Source: Polynucleobacter necessarius
Lineage (GTDB): Bacteria; Pseudomonadota; Gammaproteobacteria; Burkholderiales; Burkholderiaceae
Direction of reading: 5' to 3'
DNA: 64,000 nucleotides
NCBI RefSeq assembly: GCF_900096765.1
Contig: NZ_LT615228.1
Coordinates: forward strand, 68,669-132,668
Part shown: positions 30,090 through 38,484 of the stretch, piece by piece
Position numbering within the stretch: the stretch's first letter is position 1
Layout of the letters: every line of letters starts with the position of its first letter
Made by a program: the position numbers and the translations under genes
The notes under the pieces: generated by a model
The model's input: the letters and a program-made list of their open reading frames with translations, nothing else
What the model was told of the DNA's origin: nothing
The model's database searches: none

Positions 30090-30232
30090 GCGCTGAAAAG
30101 CGGCAGTAAAGCTTTGAAAATAGTGTTTGTTAGTTGTACAGACAATTTGTTACTACCTTGTCACACTGGCGCTGATTTCGCAACCATCAGAAATTAGCAA
30201 GACGCCCAGGTGACTTTATCCTTAAGGAGTGT
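30071..30232 (+). promoter_or_regulatory. Structured leader of rpsF
   Basis: Two tight hairpins stand at the start of the predicted leader: CCTGA-AA-TCAGG (30076-30087) and a GNRA-capped CGCT-GAAA-AGCG (30091-30102). rpsF leaders in many bacteria bind the S6:S18 complex for feedback. I could not match that motif base for base, so the regulatory role is inference. Confidence 0.35.
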
Positions 30233-30610
30233 TTGATGCGTCATTATGAAATCGTCTTTATCGTTCATCCGGACCAAAGCGAGCAAGTGCCAGCGATGAT
30301 CGATCGCTACAAAGCTACGTTAGCAGCTGCGGGCGGCAAAATTCATCGTATTGAAGATTGGGGTCGTCGTCAGATGGCTTACATGATCGACAAGCTTGCA
30401 AAAGCCCACTACGTTTGCATGAACATTGAGTGCGACCAAAAAACTTTGGAAGAGCTCGAGCATGCTTTCAAATTTAACGATGCTGTTTTGCGTCACCTCA
30501 TCATCAAGACTAAGAAGGCTGAAACAGAGCCTTCCATCATGATGAAAGAAGTGCAGCGCGAAGAAGCTCGCAAATCAACCCAAGCCGACGCTCCAGTAGC
30601 GGTAGCCTAA
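30233..30610 (+). CDS. rpsF: 30S ribosomal protein S6
   Basis: A 125-residue ribosomal protein starting [19 protein letters not shown] with the conserved [16 protein letters not shown] (about 40-55) and the C-terminal extension after [13 protein letters not shown] stands before the ATG. First gene of rpsF-priB-rpsR-rplI-dnaB. S6 binds S18, encoded two genes later. Confidence 0.97.
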   Translation: MMRHYEIVFIVHPDQSEQVPAMIDRYKATLAAAGGKIHRIEDWGRRQMAYMIDKLAKAHYVCMNIECDQKTLEELEHAFKFNDAVLRHLIIKTKKAETEPSIMMKEVQREEARKSTQADAPVAVA

Positions 30611-30669
30611 GTTAAAAGTTTGAAGAGGAATACACAGACTAGAAAACGTATCAGAGAGGCGGAGCGGCG

Positions 30670-30963
30670 TTGAATCATTTCACCCTCACTGCAATCTTGG
30701 TATCTAAAGACGCAATTCGATTTACACCAGCAGGAATACCGGTGATGCATTGCCAGCTAGAACATAGCGGCCAAGCAAACGAGGTAGGAGTGGCAAGGAA
30801 AATTCAGATGAGTGTTGAAGCCATCACAATCGGTCCCATACAAAAGGATCTAGAGCGAATGGACTTAGGGGCCGAGGCGGTGTTCGAAGGATTCTTAGCA
30901 CCCAAAACTCTACGTAATCAAAGACTTGTTTTCCATATCACCCATATTCAATTGAAAAATTAA
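30670..30963 (+). CDS. priB: Primosomal replication protein PriB
   Basis: A 97-residue single-strand-DNA-binding OB-fold protein that bridges PriA and DnaT during replication restart. [34 protein letters not shown] and a C-terminal [10 protein letters not shown] fit the family, and the position between rpsF and rpsR is diagnostic. The start is TTG (30670) preceded by GGAG; no ATG lies at the right place, so expression is likely tuned down relative to the ribosomal neighbours. Confidence 0.9.
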   Translation: MNHFTLTAILVSKDAIRFTPAGIPVMHCQLEHSGQANEVGVARKIQMSVEAITIGPIQKDLERMDLGAEAVFEGFLAPKTLRNQRLVFHITHIQLKN

Positions 30964-30976
30964 AGAGGAAATCATC

Positions 30977-31249
30977 ATGGCGTTTGGAAAGAAACCCGAT
31001 TTCAAAAAGAAACCAGCTCAGAACCCACTGTTCAAGCGTAAGCGTTATTGCCGTTTCACTGTTGCTGGTGTAGAGCAGATTGATTACAAAGATGTAGACA
31101 CATTGAAGGACTTCATTGGCGAAAACGCCAAGATCACTCCTGCACGCTTGACAGGCACAAAAGCAAAATATCAGCGTCAGTTAGACACTGCTATTAAGCG
31201 TGCTCGTTACTTGGCTTTATTGCCATTCTCCGATCAACATAAGAAATAA
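30977..31249 (+). CDS. rpsR: 30S ribosomal protein S18
   Basis: A 90-residue basic protein; [21 protein letters not shown] and [28 protein letters not shown] (each longer than quoted in part) are the S18 core, RNA-binding helices near the C-terminus. GAGG precedes the ATG. Its partner in the 30S platform is S6. Confidence 0.96.
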   Translation: MAFGKKPDFKKKPAQNPLFKRKRYCRFTVAGVEQIDYKDVDTLKDFIGENAKITPARLTGTKAKYQRQLDTAIKRARYLALLPFSDQHKK

Positions 31250-31262
31250 TTGGGAGCCCTCA

Positions 31263-31715
31263 ATGCAAATCATTCTTTTAGAAAAAGTAACAAACTTGGG
31301 CAACCTCGGTGACGTAGTTCGCGTTAAAGACGGTTTCGCTCGTAACTTCTTAATCCCACAACGTAAAGCTCGTCGTGCAACTGAAGCAGCTATTGCTGAT
31401 TTCGCATTGCGCCGCGCTGAGTTGGAAAAATTGGCTGCCGAGAAATTGGCTGCGGCTGAAGCGGTTGGCGTAAAGCTCAAAGACCTGGTTCTCGAAATCG
31501 GTCAAAAAGCTGGTGTTGACGGTCGTTTGTTTGGTTCTGTAACTAACCACGACATCGCTGATGCATTGAAAGCTAAAGGCTTTACGATTGAGAAAGCATC
31601 GATTCGTATGCCTACTGGCCCGTTGAAAATGGTTGGTGATCACCCTGTAGCTGTTGCTGTTCATACTGATGTAGTGGTTGATATCACCATTCGTGTGGTT
31701 GGCGAGCAAGCGTAA
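31263..31715 (+). CDS. rplI: 50S ribosomal protein L9
   Basis: 150 residues from ATG 31263, the start supported by the L9 signature [19 protein letters not shown] and [13 protein letters not shown]. The long connecting helix (about 40-75, Ala/Glu/Lys-rich) links to the C-terminal domain with [21 protein letters not shown]. An in-frame ATG 63 bp upstream overlaps rpsR and is not needed. Confidence 0.96.
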   Translation: MQIILLEKVTNLGNLGDVVRVKDGFARNFLIPQRKARRATEAAIADFALRRAELEKLAAEKLAAAEAVGVKLKDLVLEIGQKAGVDGRLFGSVTNHDIADALKAKGFTIEKASIRMPTGPLKMVGDHPVAVAVHTDVVVDITIRVVGEQA

Positions 31716-31750
31716 TTTTTAAAACAGAGATTTTATAAATCGCTGGCCTC

Positions 31751-34246
31751 ATGGCTGAATCCCGTTCACGTTCCGTTACGCTAAATCCTGGCATGATGGG
31801 TTCTGGGGATGCGGTCGTGCAGGCCTTAAAAGTCCCGCCGCATTCTGTAGAAGCCGAGCAGTCATTGCTCGGCGGTCTACTGATCGATAACACCGCCTGG
31901 GATCGTTTGGGTGGCGTGTTAAACGAAAAAGATTTCTATCGTCCTGAGCATGCACTGATCTACAAGGTCGTGGCACGCCTTATTAGCGAAAACCAACCAG
32001 CAGACGTGATTACTGTTCATGAAGCAGTGAAGACTGAGCAAGGTGGTGACTTGGTTGGTATTGATTACCTCAACTCATTAGCGCAAAGCACTCCGAGTGC
32101 TGCAAACATTAAAGGCTATGCCGACATTGTTCGTGACCGTAGCATTTTGCGTCGCTTGATTGAAGTTTCAGACAATATTGTTAATTCCGCATTTGTTCCC
32201 GAAGGTCGTTCAGTACGCACTCTTCTCGATGAAGCGGAGTCTCGTATTTTGCAAATAGGTGAAGAGGGTAGCCGCAAAGCCGACTACCTTGAAATCGAGC
32301 CTTTGCTAAGAACTGTTGTAGCCCGTATTGATGAACTCTACAACCGTCAAGGCGGTAGCGATATTACGGGTATCGCAACAGGCTTTATTGATTTAGACAA
32401 GCAAACGAGTGGCCTACAAAAAGGTGATCTTGTGATTGTTGCCGGCAGGCCCTCAATGGGTAAGGCGCAACCTCTTGACGCCAAGATCAAAACAAAAACT
32501 GGCTGGAAGTTGATGGCTGAATTGCAGATCGGTGAGCAGCTTGCGTCTGTTGATGGTCAGCCATCCATGGTTACCGGTATTTATCCGCAAGGCCTCAAGC
32601 AAATTTATAGCGTGACCTTCTCTGATGGTCGCAAAGCAGAGTGCTGCGATGAGCATTTATGGCGGGTGATGTACCGTGACTGGGCGGAGCCACGCGTTAT
32701 TAATACTGCCCGTCTAATGGAAATGTTGCAGTGTGTACGTTATAAAAACAGATTGTGGATCGATCCTGTTTCTGGTGACTTTGGTCACTCGAATGAATTA
32801 CCAATCCATCCTTGGGTACTTGGTGCATTATTGGGTGATGGAACTTTGGCTCTATCCCATAGCAGTGTGATGTTTTCTACCAAATCACCTGAGCTGATTG
32901 AGCGTATGAATGCACTTGCGGGCTATGAGATAGAGTTGGTGCATGCTGGCGTGTATGACTGGCGCTTGGTTTCCAAAGAAAGAATTGCCGTCAACGGTCA
33001 AAGAGCAAATATCAGTACCAATTACTTTAGATCTACCTTGGATGAGCTAGGTGTTCTTGGAAGTAGAAGTTATGACAAAGCTATTCCCAGTCTTTATCTC
33101 GAAGCTAATAAAGAAGCTCGTTTAGCCCTGTTCCAGGGTTTGATGGATACCGACGGTTGGATTGAAAAATGGGGTTCGATTCGTTTCTGCACTGTAAGTA
33201 AGCAGTTAGCAGAAGATGTTGCTGCTTTGGCTAGATCGCTAGGTGGATTTTGCTCAATTGCCACTAAAAAGACTTCATACACCTATCAAGGTGAGAGCAA
33301 ACAAGGTCGTCTTGCTTACGTACTAAACATGAGTTTTGCTGCGGGCTTTGATGCTTTTACGCTGCCTGAGAAAAAAGAGCGCCTGAGATCTCATTGGGAT
33401 CGTCAACGACGCCTCACCTTTACAAGTATTGAGCCATCAAGAGTGGCTAATGCTCAATGCATTTCAGTTAGTCACCCACAAAGGACTTACATTACGAATG
33501 ACTATGTAGTGACTCATAACACGGCATTTGCACTCAACATTGCTGAAAATGTTGCGCTTGCAGAAGGTTTGCCAGTAGTTGTGTTCTCTATGGAGATGTC
33601 GGGTGAACAGTTGGCTGCTCGTTTATTGGGTTCAGTAGGGCGCGTAGACCAAGGACGCATGCGTACCGGTAAATTGCAAGATGATGAGTGGCCGCGTGTA
33701 ACTGACGCAATTGCCCGCTTAAGCAATACGCAAATTTTGATTGATGAGACTGGCTCTTTATCTAGTCTTGAATTGCGCGCTCGCGCACGTCGTATTGCTA
33801 GAAACTTTGGCGGTACGCTTGGTTTGGTGGTGATTGACTACTTGCAGTTGATGAGTGGCTCTGGTTCTGAAAATCGTGCAACGGAGATTTCTGAAATATC
33901 CCGCTCTCTCAAGTCACTTGCAAAAGAATTGCAGTGCCCAGTCGTTGCACTCTCACAGTTAAATCGTGGTCTTGAGCAACGTCCCAATAAACGCCCAATC
34001 ATGTCAGACTTACGTGAATCTGGTGCGATTGAGCAAGATGCCGACTTAATTATGTTTATTTATCGGGATGAGGTTTACCATCCTGATACGACAACTGATA
34101 AGGGTGTTGCCGAGATTATTATCGGCAAGCAACGTAACGGCCCAATTGGAACTGTGCGCTTAAGCTGGCAGGGCCCATTTACCAAATTTGATAACTTGGC
34201 CATGGGATCGATTGGGTATTCCTCTGGTGGTTACGAGCCATTCTGA
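31751..34246 (+). CDS. dnaB: Replicative DNA helicase DnaB, intein-containing precursor
   Basis: Ring helicase at the replication fork. The 831-residue precursor contains a 352-residue intein (residues 239-590), leaving a 479-residue mature helicase. The N-terminal extein has the DnaB N-domain (PPHSVEAEQSLLGGLLID, about 27-44) and linker. The C-terminal RecA-like ATPase has VVVFSMEMS, the Walker B VVIDYLQLM and QLNRGLEQRP. The intein interrupts the Walker A GRPSMGK|TAFAL exactly between Lys and Thr, so the helicase cannot bind ATP until splicing. It is the last gene of the rpsF operon, closed by a terminator at 34282. Confidence 0.97.
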   Translation: MAESRSRSVTLNPGMMGSGDAVVQALKVPPHSVEAEQSLLGGLLIDNTAWDRLGGVLNEKDFYRPEHALIYKVVARLISENQPADVITVHEAVKTEQGGDLVGIDYLNSLAQSTPSAANIKGYADIVRDRSILRRLIEVSDNIVNSAFVPEGRSVRTLLDEAESRILQIGEEGSRKADYLEIEPLLRTVVARIDELYNRQGGSDITGIATGFIDLDKQTSGLQKGDLVIVAGRPSMGKAQPLDAKIKTKTGWKLMAELQIGEQLASVDGQPSMVTGIYPQGLKQIYSVTFSDGRKAECCDEHLWRVMYRDWAEPRVINTARLMEMLQCVRYKNRLWIDPVSGDFGHSNELPIHPWVLGALLGDGTLALSHSSVMFSTKSPELIERMNALAGYEIELVHAGVYDWRLVSKERIAVNGQRANISTNYFRSTLDELGVLGSRSYDKAIPSLYLEANKEARLALFQGLMDTDGWIEKWGSIRFCTVSKQLAEDVAALARSLGGFCSIATKKTSYTYQGESKQGRLAYVLNMSFAAGFDAFTLPEKKERLRSHWDRQRRLTFTSIEPSRVANAQCISVSHPQRTYITNDYVVTHNTAFALNIAENVALAEGLPVVVFSMEMSGEQLAARLLGSVGRVDQGRMRTGKLQDDEWPRVTDAIARLSNTQILIDETGSLSSLELRARARRIARNFGGTLGLVVIDYLQLMSGSGSENRATEISEISRSLKSLAKELQCPVVALSQLNRGLEQRPNKRPIMSDLRESGAIEQDADLIMFIYRDEVYHPDTTTDKGVAEIIIGKQRNGPIGTVRLSWQGPFTKFDNLAMGSIGYSSGGYEPF
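32465..33520 (+). mobile_element. Class 3 intein with LAGLIDADG endonuclease in DnaB
   Basis: A 352-residue in-frame insertion starting Ala (AQPLDAKIKTKTGW) and ending VVTHN, followed by extein Thr. Class 3 inteins lack a nucleophile at position 1 and use a Trp-Cys-Thr triplet. Here Trp66 (CDEHLWRV, block B, His64 two before), Cys332 (NAQCISV, block F position 4) and Thr350 (VTHN, block G) fit, with penultimate His351 and terminal Asn352. A homing endonuclease domain is indicated by two dodecapeptides, PWVLGALLGDGT (about 116-127) and LFQGLMDTDGWI (222-233), about 105 residues apart with acidic catalytic positions intact. Base composition resembles the host. Confidence 0.92.
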
Positions 34247-34281
34247 AGAAGTAAGTCACTGAGTATTGAGAATGGATAAAC

Positions 34282-34309
34282 AAAAAGCCTCGCAATGCGA
34301 GGCTTTTTT
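34282..34309 (+). terminator. Terminator after dnaB
   Basis: AAAAAGCCTCGCA / TGCGAGGCTTTTTT, stem of eight pairs with a two-base loop and T-run. Symmetric, so it can also serve the minus-strand gene at 34342-34509. Confidence 0.9.
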
Positions 34310-34341
34310 ACAGGGGACAAGAACTTTTTATAAAGTAACTT

Positions 34342-34509
34342 TTATTTTCCGCTTTCACACTTCTTAATAGAGGCAGCTTTTGCTGCGCCATAGAGGGGCT
34401 TACCATCTTTGCTTACCGCCTTTGCTTCGCAGGCTGCTTGATCAGCAAAAGCATATGTTGGAAGCGTAAAACTGAGTGCAATACTTAAAGCGATGATGAT
34501 TCTTTTCAT
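34342..34509 (-). CDS. Small secreted protein with two cysteines
   Basis: A 55-residue protein from ATG 34509 (AAAGGA ribosome site; a longer in-frame start at 34554 lacks one). The N-terminal signal peptide MKRIIIALSIALSFTLPTYA ends at AFA-D. The mature part of about 33 residues is CEAKAVSKDGKPLYGAAKAA to C51, leaving one Cys pair (27, 51) that could form a disulfide. It resembles the short PsiF-like or secreted 'CEAKA...GAAK...KC' proteins of betaproteobacteria; function unknown. Confidence 0.75.
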   Translation of the reverse strand: MKRIIIALSIALSFTLPTYAFADQAACEAKAVSKDGKPLYGAAKAASIKKCESGK

Positions 34510-34623
34510 GACAATCCTTTTTGAGTGAATGTGAAACTTCAGAAGGTTACCCATGGGAACTTTACTAAATATTAAGATGTTTAGAAATATAGGGCAAACT
34601 CTATGAGCATAAGAACAAGGGTT

Positions 34624-35163
34624 TTATTGAGCTATACGACGTGCTTCGGTAAATTTAGCAGCCCAATAAGGCGCCGTAATGTAATCTAAGCGCACAGTGC
34701 CGCCAGCGCTTGGAGCATGTACGAACCTTCCTTGTCCCACATAGATGCCTGCATGTGAGTATTTTTCACCGGTGGTGTTAAAAAAAACAAGATCACCTGG
34801 CGCGGGTGGTTCATTTTCAACGCTGCGACCTTTATTGCTCATCTGTTGAATGGTTCTGGGGAGCTTGACTCCTGCAGCCTTGTTATAAATATAGACAATT
34901 AGCCCGCTACAGTCAAACCCCCCTTTGGGTGTATTCCCTCCATAGCGATAGGGCACGTCCACTAATCCAACCGCTGCGATAGAGATGTCTTCAGTTCCAA
35001 CACTCGTATCTTGTTTGAATTGGGCAACTCTCGAGGCATTGGATTTGCTGCCCATGATGCTTGTAGTGCTGCACCCCGATAGAGTTAGCAGGGTAGAAAT
35101 AAAAATGCCGCACCCTATGAGAGTGCGGCATGAGACAGTTTTTTTAAAGTGCGTCGGCAACAT
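34624..35163 (-). CDS. NlpC/P60 family lipoprotein, peptidoglycan endopeptidase
   Basis: Cell-wall hydrolase cleaving stem-peptide bonds. ATG 35163 is preferred: it gives 179 residues with an N-terminal lipoprotein signal (GIFISTLLTLSGC lipobox). Catalytic Cys in GGFDCSGLIVYIY, His in YSHAGIYVGQG and third polar residue His in FVHAPSAGG match the NlpC/P60 triad. Its start overlaps the phoH 3' end by 20 bp, so the two were probably an operon. Because phoH is broken, expression of this gene may now be uncoupled. Confidence 0.88.
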   Translation of the reverse strand: MLPTHFKKTVSCRTLIGCGIFISTLLTLSGCSTTSIMGSKSNASRVAQFKQDTSVGTEDISIAAVGLVDVPYRYGGNTPKGGFDCSGLIVYIYNKAAGVKLPRTIQQMSNKGRSVENEPPAPGDLVFFNTTGEKYSHAGIYVGQGRFVHAPSAGGTVRLDYITAPYWAAKFTEARRIAQ

Positions 35164-36796
35164 GATCCGCAAGACGGGAACGCTCACCGCGCGCAAGGGT
35201 GACATGGCCACCATGACGCCAACCTTTGAAGCGATCCACAACATAGGTGAGGCCTGATGATCCCTCAGTTAGATAAGGGGTGTCGATCTGAGCAATATTA
35301 CCCAAACAAACAATCTTCGTTCCTGGGCCTGCACGAGTAACTAAAGTCTTCATTTGCTTTGGCGTTAAGTTTTGAGCTTCGTCAATGATGACAAATTTAC
35401 TAACAAATGTTCTGCCACGCATGAAGTTCATGCTCTTGACTTTTATGCGTGAGCGAATCAGCTCTTGAGTGGCAGCGCGACCCCATTCACCGGCATCATC
35501 ATTGCGTTGAAGTACTTCTAGATTGTCATCAAATGCGCCCATCCAAGGCTGCATCTTTTCTTCTTCGGTCCCTGGTAGGAATCCAATGTCTTCACCAACT
35601 GGGACGGTGGCGCGGGTGATGATGATCTCGTTATAGCGCTTGCTATCTAAAACCTGCTCTAGGCCAGCGGCCAGAGCCAGCAAGGTTTTACCAGTACCGG
35701 CTTGACCGAGAAGTGTTACAAAATCTACATCTGGGTTCATTAAGAGATTCATGGCAAAGTTTTGCTCGCGATTGCGTGCGGTAACGCCCCAGACATTATT
35801 TTTTTGGTGTGAAAAATCACGGAGTGTCTGCAAGAGTGCAGTTCTGCCGTTAATTTCTTTTACGTGGGCATAAAACGGTGTTGAGCCGTCTGGATTTTCT
35901 TGATAAACAAACTCGTTCACCAGCATGCTTGGTACTGAAGGTCCAGTTACTCTATAAAACATCGTTCCAGATTTAGAGTCCGACCAGCTTTCCATATCTT
36001 TGCCGTGTTTAGGCCAGAAATCTGCCGGTAAAGACATTACTCCGGAATACATTAAGTCGCGATCTTCCAATACTTGATCGTTGAAATAATCTTCGGCGGG
36101 TAAACCTAGGGCACGAGCCTTAATGCGCATGTTGATATCTTTTGATACCAACACCACTTTCCTGGCCTTTGCGATTTTTTTGTAATTCGCTAACAACCGC
36201 CAGAATCATATTGTCACCCTTACCTTCAGGAAGACCTTCTGGTAAGGCTTGCGTAGATAGCTTTGTCTGAAAATACAGGCGCCCTGAAACATCTTGGTTG
36301 CCTAATTTATTCAAGGGAATGCCATCATCTAAAGTACCGCTAGTGCCTGCAATTAACTGGTCTAGGGAGCGGCTAACGGTACGGGCGTTGCGAGCCGACT
36401 TCTGTCATGCCTTTCTTTCTTATGGTTATCTAGTTCCTCTAGGGTAGTCATAGGGAGAAATAGGTCGTGCTCAGAAAAGCGGAATAAAGAGCTGGGATCG
36501 TGCATGAGAACGTTAGTATCCAAAACAAACAAGCTTGGAGGTCCTGTGCGAACCACGCGTTTTGGTTTTGCTGGCGCAGTGACTTTGACTTCGTTCTTAG
36601 CTGGGCTGCGGTCATCCTTAATTTTTTCTAGTGCTACTTCCGCAGCAGATAAATCTTCCTCTACATCATTAGCCCAATCAGAGGCATCCACCACTACTGG
36701 CTTTGCTGGAGCAGAACGTTTCTTTAAATCAGGGGTGTCCTTGCGGCTCAGTTTTACTTGATCAGCAATTTGAGTGGGGATCGGGGGCAATGGCAT
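35144..36796 (-). pseudogene. PhoH-family ATPase with PIN domain, multiply frameshifted
   Basis: An intact relative would be a protein of about 550 residues: a PIN nuclease domain (FVLDTNVLMHDPSS, about residues 93-106 from the ATG at 36796) and a PhoH ATPase domain (LLGQAGTGKTLLALAAG Walker A, IIDEAQNLTP Walker B). The reading frame breaks at least three times: an extra CTTT at 36411-36418 (plus strand), an extra base near 36395, and an indel in the seven-T run at 36175-36181. The ATPase half (35144 to about 36175) is otherwise clean, and the ribosome site AGGAGA before 36796 survives. I regard the gene as inactive, though the ATPase half could be made alone from an internal start. Confidence 0.85.
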
Positions 36797-36813
36797 GCAG
36801 ACTCTCCTAAAAG

Positions 36814-36846
36814 AAAAAACCGCCAAGCGGAGTGCATTGACGGTTT
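36814..36846 (-). terminator. Possible terminator between bcp and phoH
   Basis: On the minus strand CCGC-TTG-GCGG (or the longer AAACCG/CGGTTT pairing) is followed by TTTTTTCTTTT. It lies just before the phoH ribosome site, so it would end the arn-bcp transcript. Confidence 0.45.
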
Positions 36847-37008
36847 ATTGTGAAACTGGTTGTGAAAACTTCTAAAAAACGGAGGGGGTTATTCCCCGAA
36901 CCTGATTTGAGTTGCTCAGATTTCTGATTCAAACGGATTGACAGACTTTCCCGTCGTTTACGGTGCATATGAATCACTTTACCCCAAAATTGGGGCTTTG
37001 CAAGCACC

Positions 37009-37500
37009 TCAGATCAAATTGTTGTAAAAATTATTTTGTAGCTTGGGGGCTGCTTGTAATACCTCTGTCACATGACCTGGAACTTTGAGGCCGCGCCACT
37101 CTTGTGCCAGCTTTCCATTGGAGTCAAAGAGAAAGGTGCTACGCTCGATTCCGCGAACCTGTTTGCCGTACATATTCTTCATTTTGATTACCCCAAAGAG
37201 TTGACAGAGTTTTTCTTCGGTATCAGCAACTAGCTCAAAAGGCAACTGTAATTTGCTACGAAAATTATCATGGGATTTGAGGCTATCTCGAGATACGCCC
37301 ACTACCAAAGTATTTGCTTTGGTAAATGCTTCAATGTTGTCGCGGAATTCACCAGACTCAGCAGTGCAGCCAGGAGTCATATCTTTTGGATAAAAGTACA
37401 GAACCAATTTTTTGCCCATAGCTGATTCTGGGGTGAATGTTAGTCCCGAGGTTGCAGGAATTGCGCAAGGTGGAATGGGTTGTCCGATAGCTACTGTCAT
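37009..37500 (-). CDS. bcp: Thioredoxin-dependent peroxiredoxin, Bcp type
   Basis: A 163-residue AhpC/TSA-fold peroxidase. The peroxidatic Cys45 is in YFYPKDMTPGCTAESGEFRD. The usual resolving Cys five residues later (PGCT..AC) is replaced by Gly (positions 46-50 TAESG), so it should use a 1-Cys or alternative mechanism; other cysteines are at 12 and about 98. Located after arnD on the same strand, and upstream of phoH. Confidence 0.92.
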   Translation of the reverse strand: MTVAIGQPIPPCAIPATSGLTFTPESAMGKKLVLYFYPKDMTPGCTAESGEFRDNIEAFTKANTLVVGVSRDSLKSHDNFRSKLQLPFELVADTEEKLCQLFGVIKMKNMYGKQVRGIERSTFLFDSNGKLAQEWRGLKVPGHVTEVLQAAPKLQNNFYNNLI

Positions 37501-37548
37501 GATGGTCCTTTGTAGTTTCTTTGTAGTTTGTCTCTCTAGTTGTTGATA

Positions 37549-38466
37549 TTAGTTATTCTGAATAATCAATTCACCGCTGCGATTGGGTATTTCGCCCCAG
37601 GTCAGGGGTAATACAGCTATTTTATCCAGTTGTTTAGTGGCTTCCCAAGATTGGTGCAGCTCACCCATAGTAACTAAATCATGGCCTTGATTTAGCCAGC
37701 CAGCCAATAGTTGTTCAAAGGCAGGGAGGAGTTTTTGACCCTCTAACTCTGCATGCAGGGTAAATACTTGGTCATTGGGGTTACTTTGGGTGATTTCCAG
37801 AATCTTTTTGATGGCTTCAAATTCATTAGCGCCATCAACTCCGATGAGCTCATCCATGGTCGGCAGGGTAGTAGGATATTGCACATGCTTGGCTTTACCA
37901 GAAGGTAGCGCAAGTCGATACGGCATGAGATTAGGTTCTGCTCTGCCATCGGATGAATAGGTAATGCCCCATTGATCTAATTGTTCAAATGCCGCCTCGT
38001 TCATTTGCCAACCGGCAGCACCATAAGTGACTGGTGGATGGCCAAAGATCTCTACAAAGCGATCCCAACTTTTTTGCATCATCGCTTTAGTCCAAATGGA
38101 ATCTTGATTGCGCACTGCATCTTGCCATGCGACGTGATCCCAAGTGTGAATACCTGTTTCATGGCCCGCTTGATCAATGGCGCGCATTTCTGCAGCTGCT
38201 TTTTTTCCAATATCAGGACCAGGAAGTAAGACGCCGTACAGCAGGGTTTTGATGCCGTAGTGTTCTACGACCGAAGTACGACCTACTTTTTTTAAAAAGC
38301 CAGGGCGAAAGACTCTTTTTAAGGCCCAGCCCGTATGGTCAGGGCCTAGGCTAAATAGGAAAGTGGCCTTTAAGCCAAATCGCTTGAGAGTCTTGGCTAA
38401 ATTGGGTACACCTTCTTTGGTACCACGTAAGGTGTCAACATCAACTTTGAGAGCGATCTTGGCCAT
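37549..38466 (-). CDS. arnD: ArnD-like undecaprenyl-phosphate-L-Ara4FN deformylase
   Basis: NodB-fold polysaccharide deacetylase, 305 residues, removing the formyl group from undecaprenyl-phosphate-L-Ara4FN at the membrane. ALKVDVDTLRGTKEGVPNL (about 5-23, metal-binding Asp pair) and TGIHTWDHVAWQ (about 118-129, metal-binding His pair) are characteristic of ArnD. It follows the dehydrogenase by 18 bp in the arn operon. Confidence 0.9.
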   Translation of the reverse strand: MAKIALKVDVDTLRGTKEGVPNLAKTLKRFGLKATFLFSLGPDHTGWALKRVFRPGFLKKVGRTSVVEHYGIKTLLYGVLLPGPDIGKKAAAEMRAIDQAGHETGIHTWDHVAWQDAVRNQDSIWTKAMMQKSWDRFVEIFGHPPVTYGAAGWQMNEAAFEQLDQWGITYSSDGRAEPNLMPYRLALPSGKAKHVQYPTTLPTMDELIGVDGANEFEAIKKILEITQSNPNDQVFTLHAELEGQKLLPAFEQLLAGWLNQGHDLVTMGELHQSWEATKQLDKIAVLPLTWGEIPNRSGELIIQNN

Positions 38467-38484
38467 GAGCCCAGTTACTCGTTC

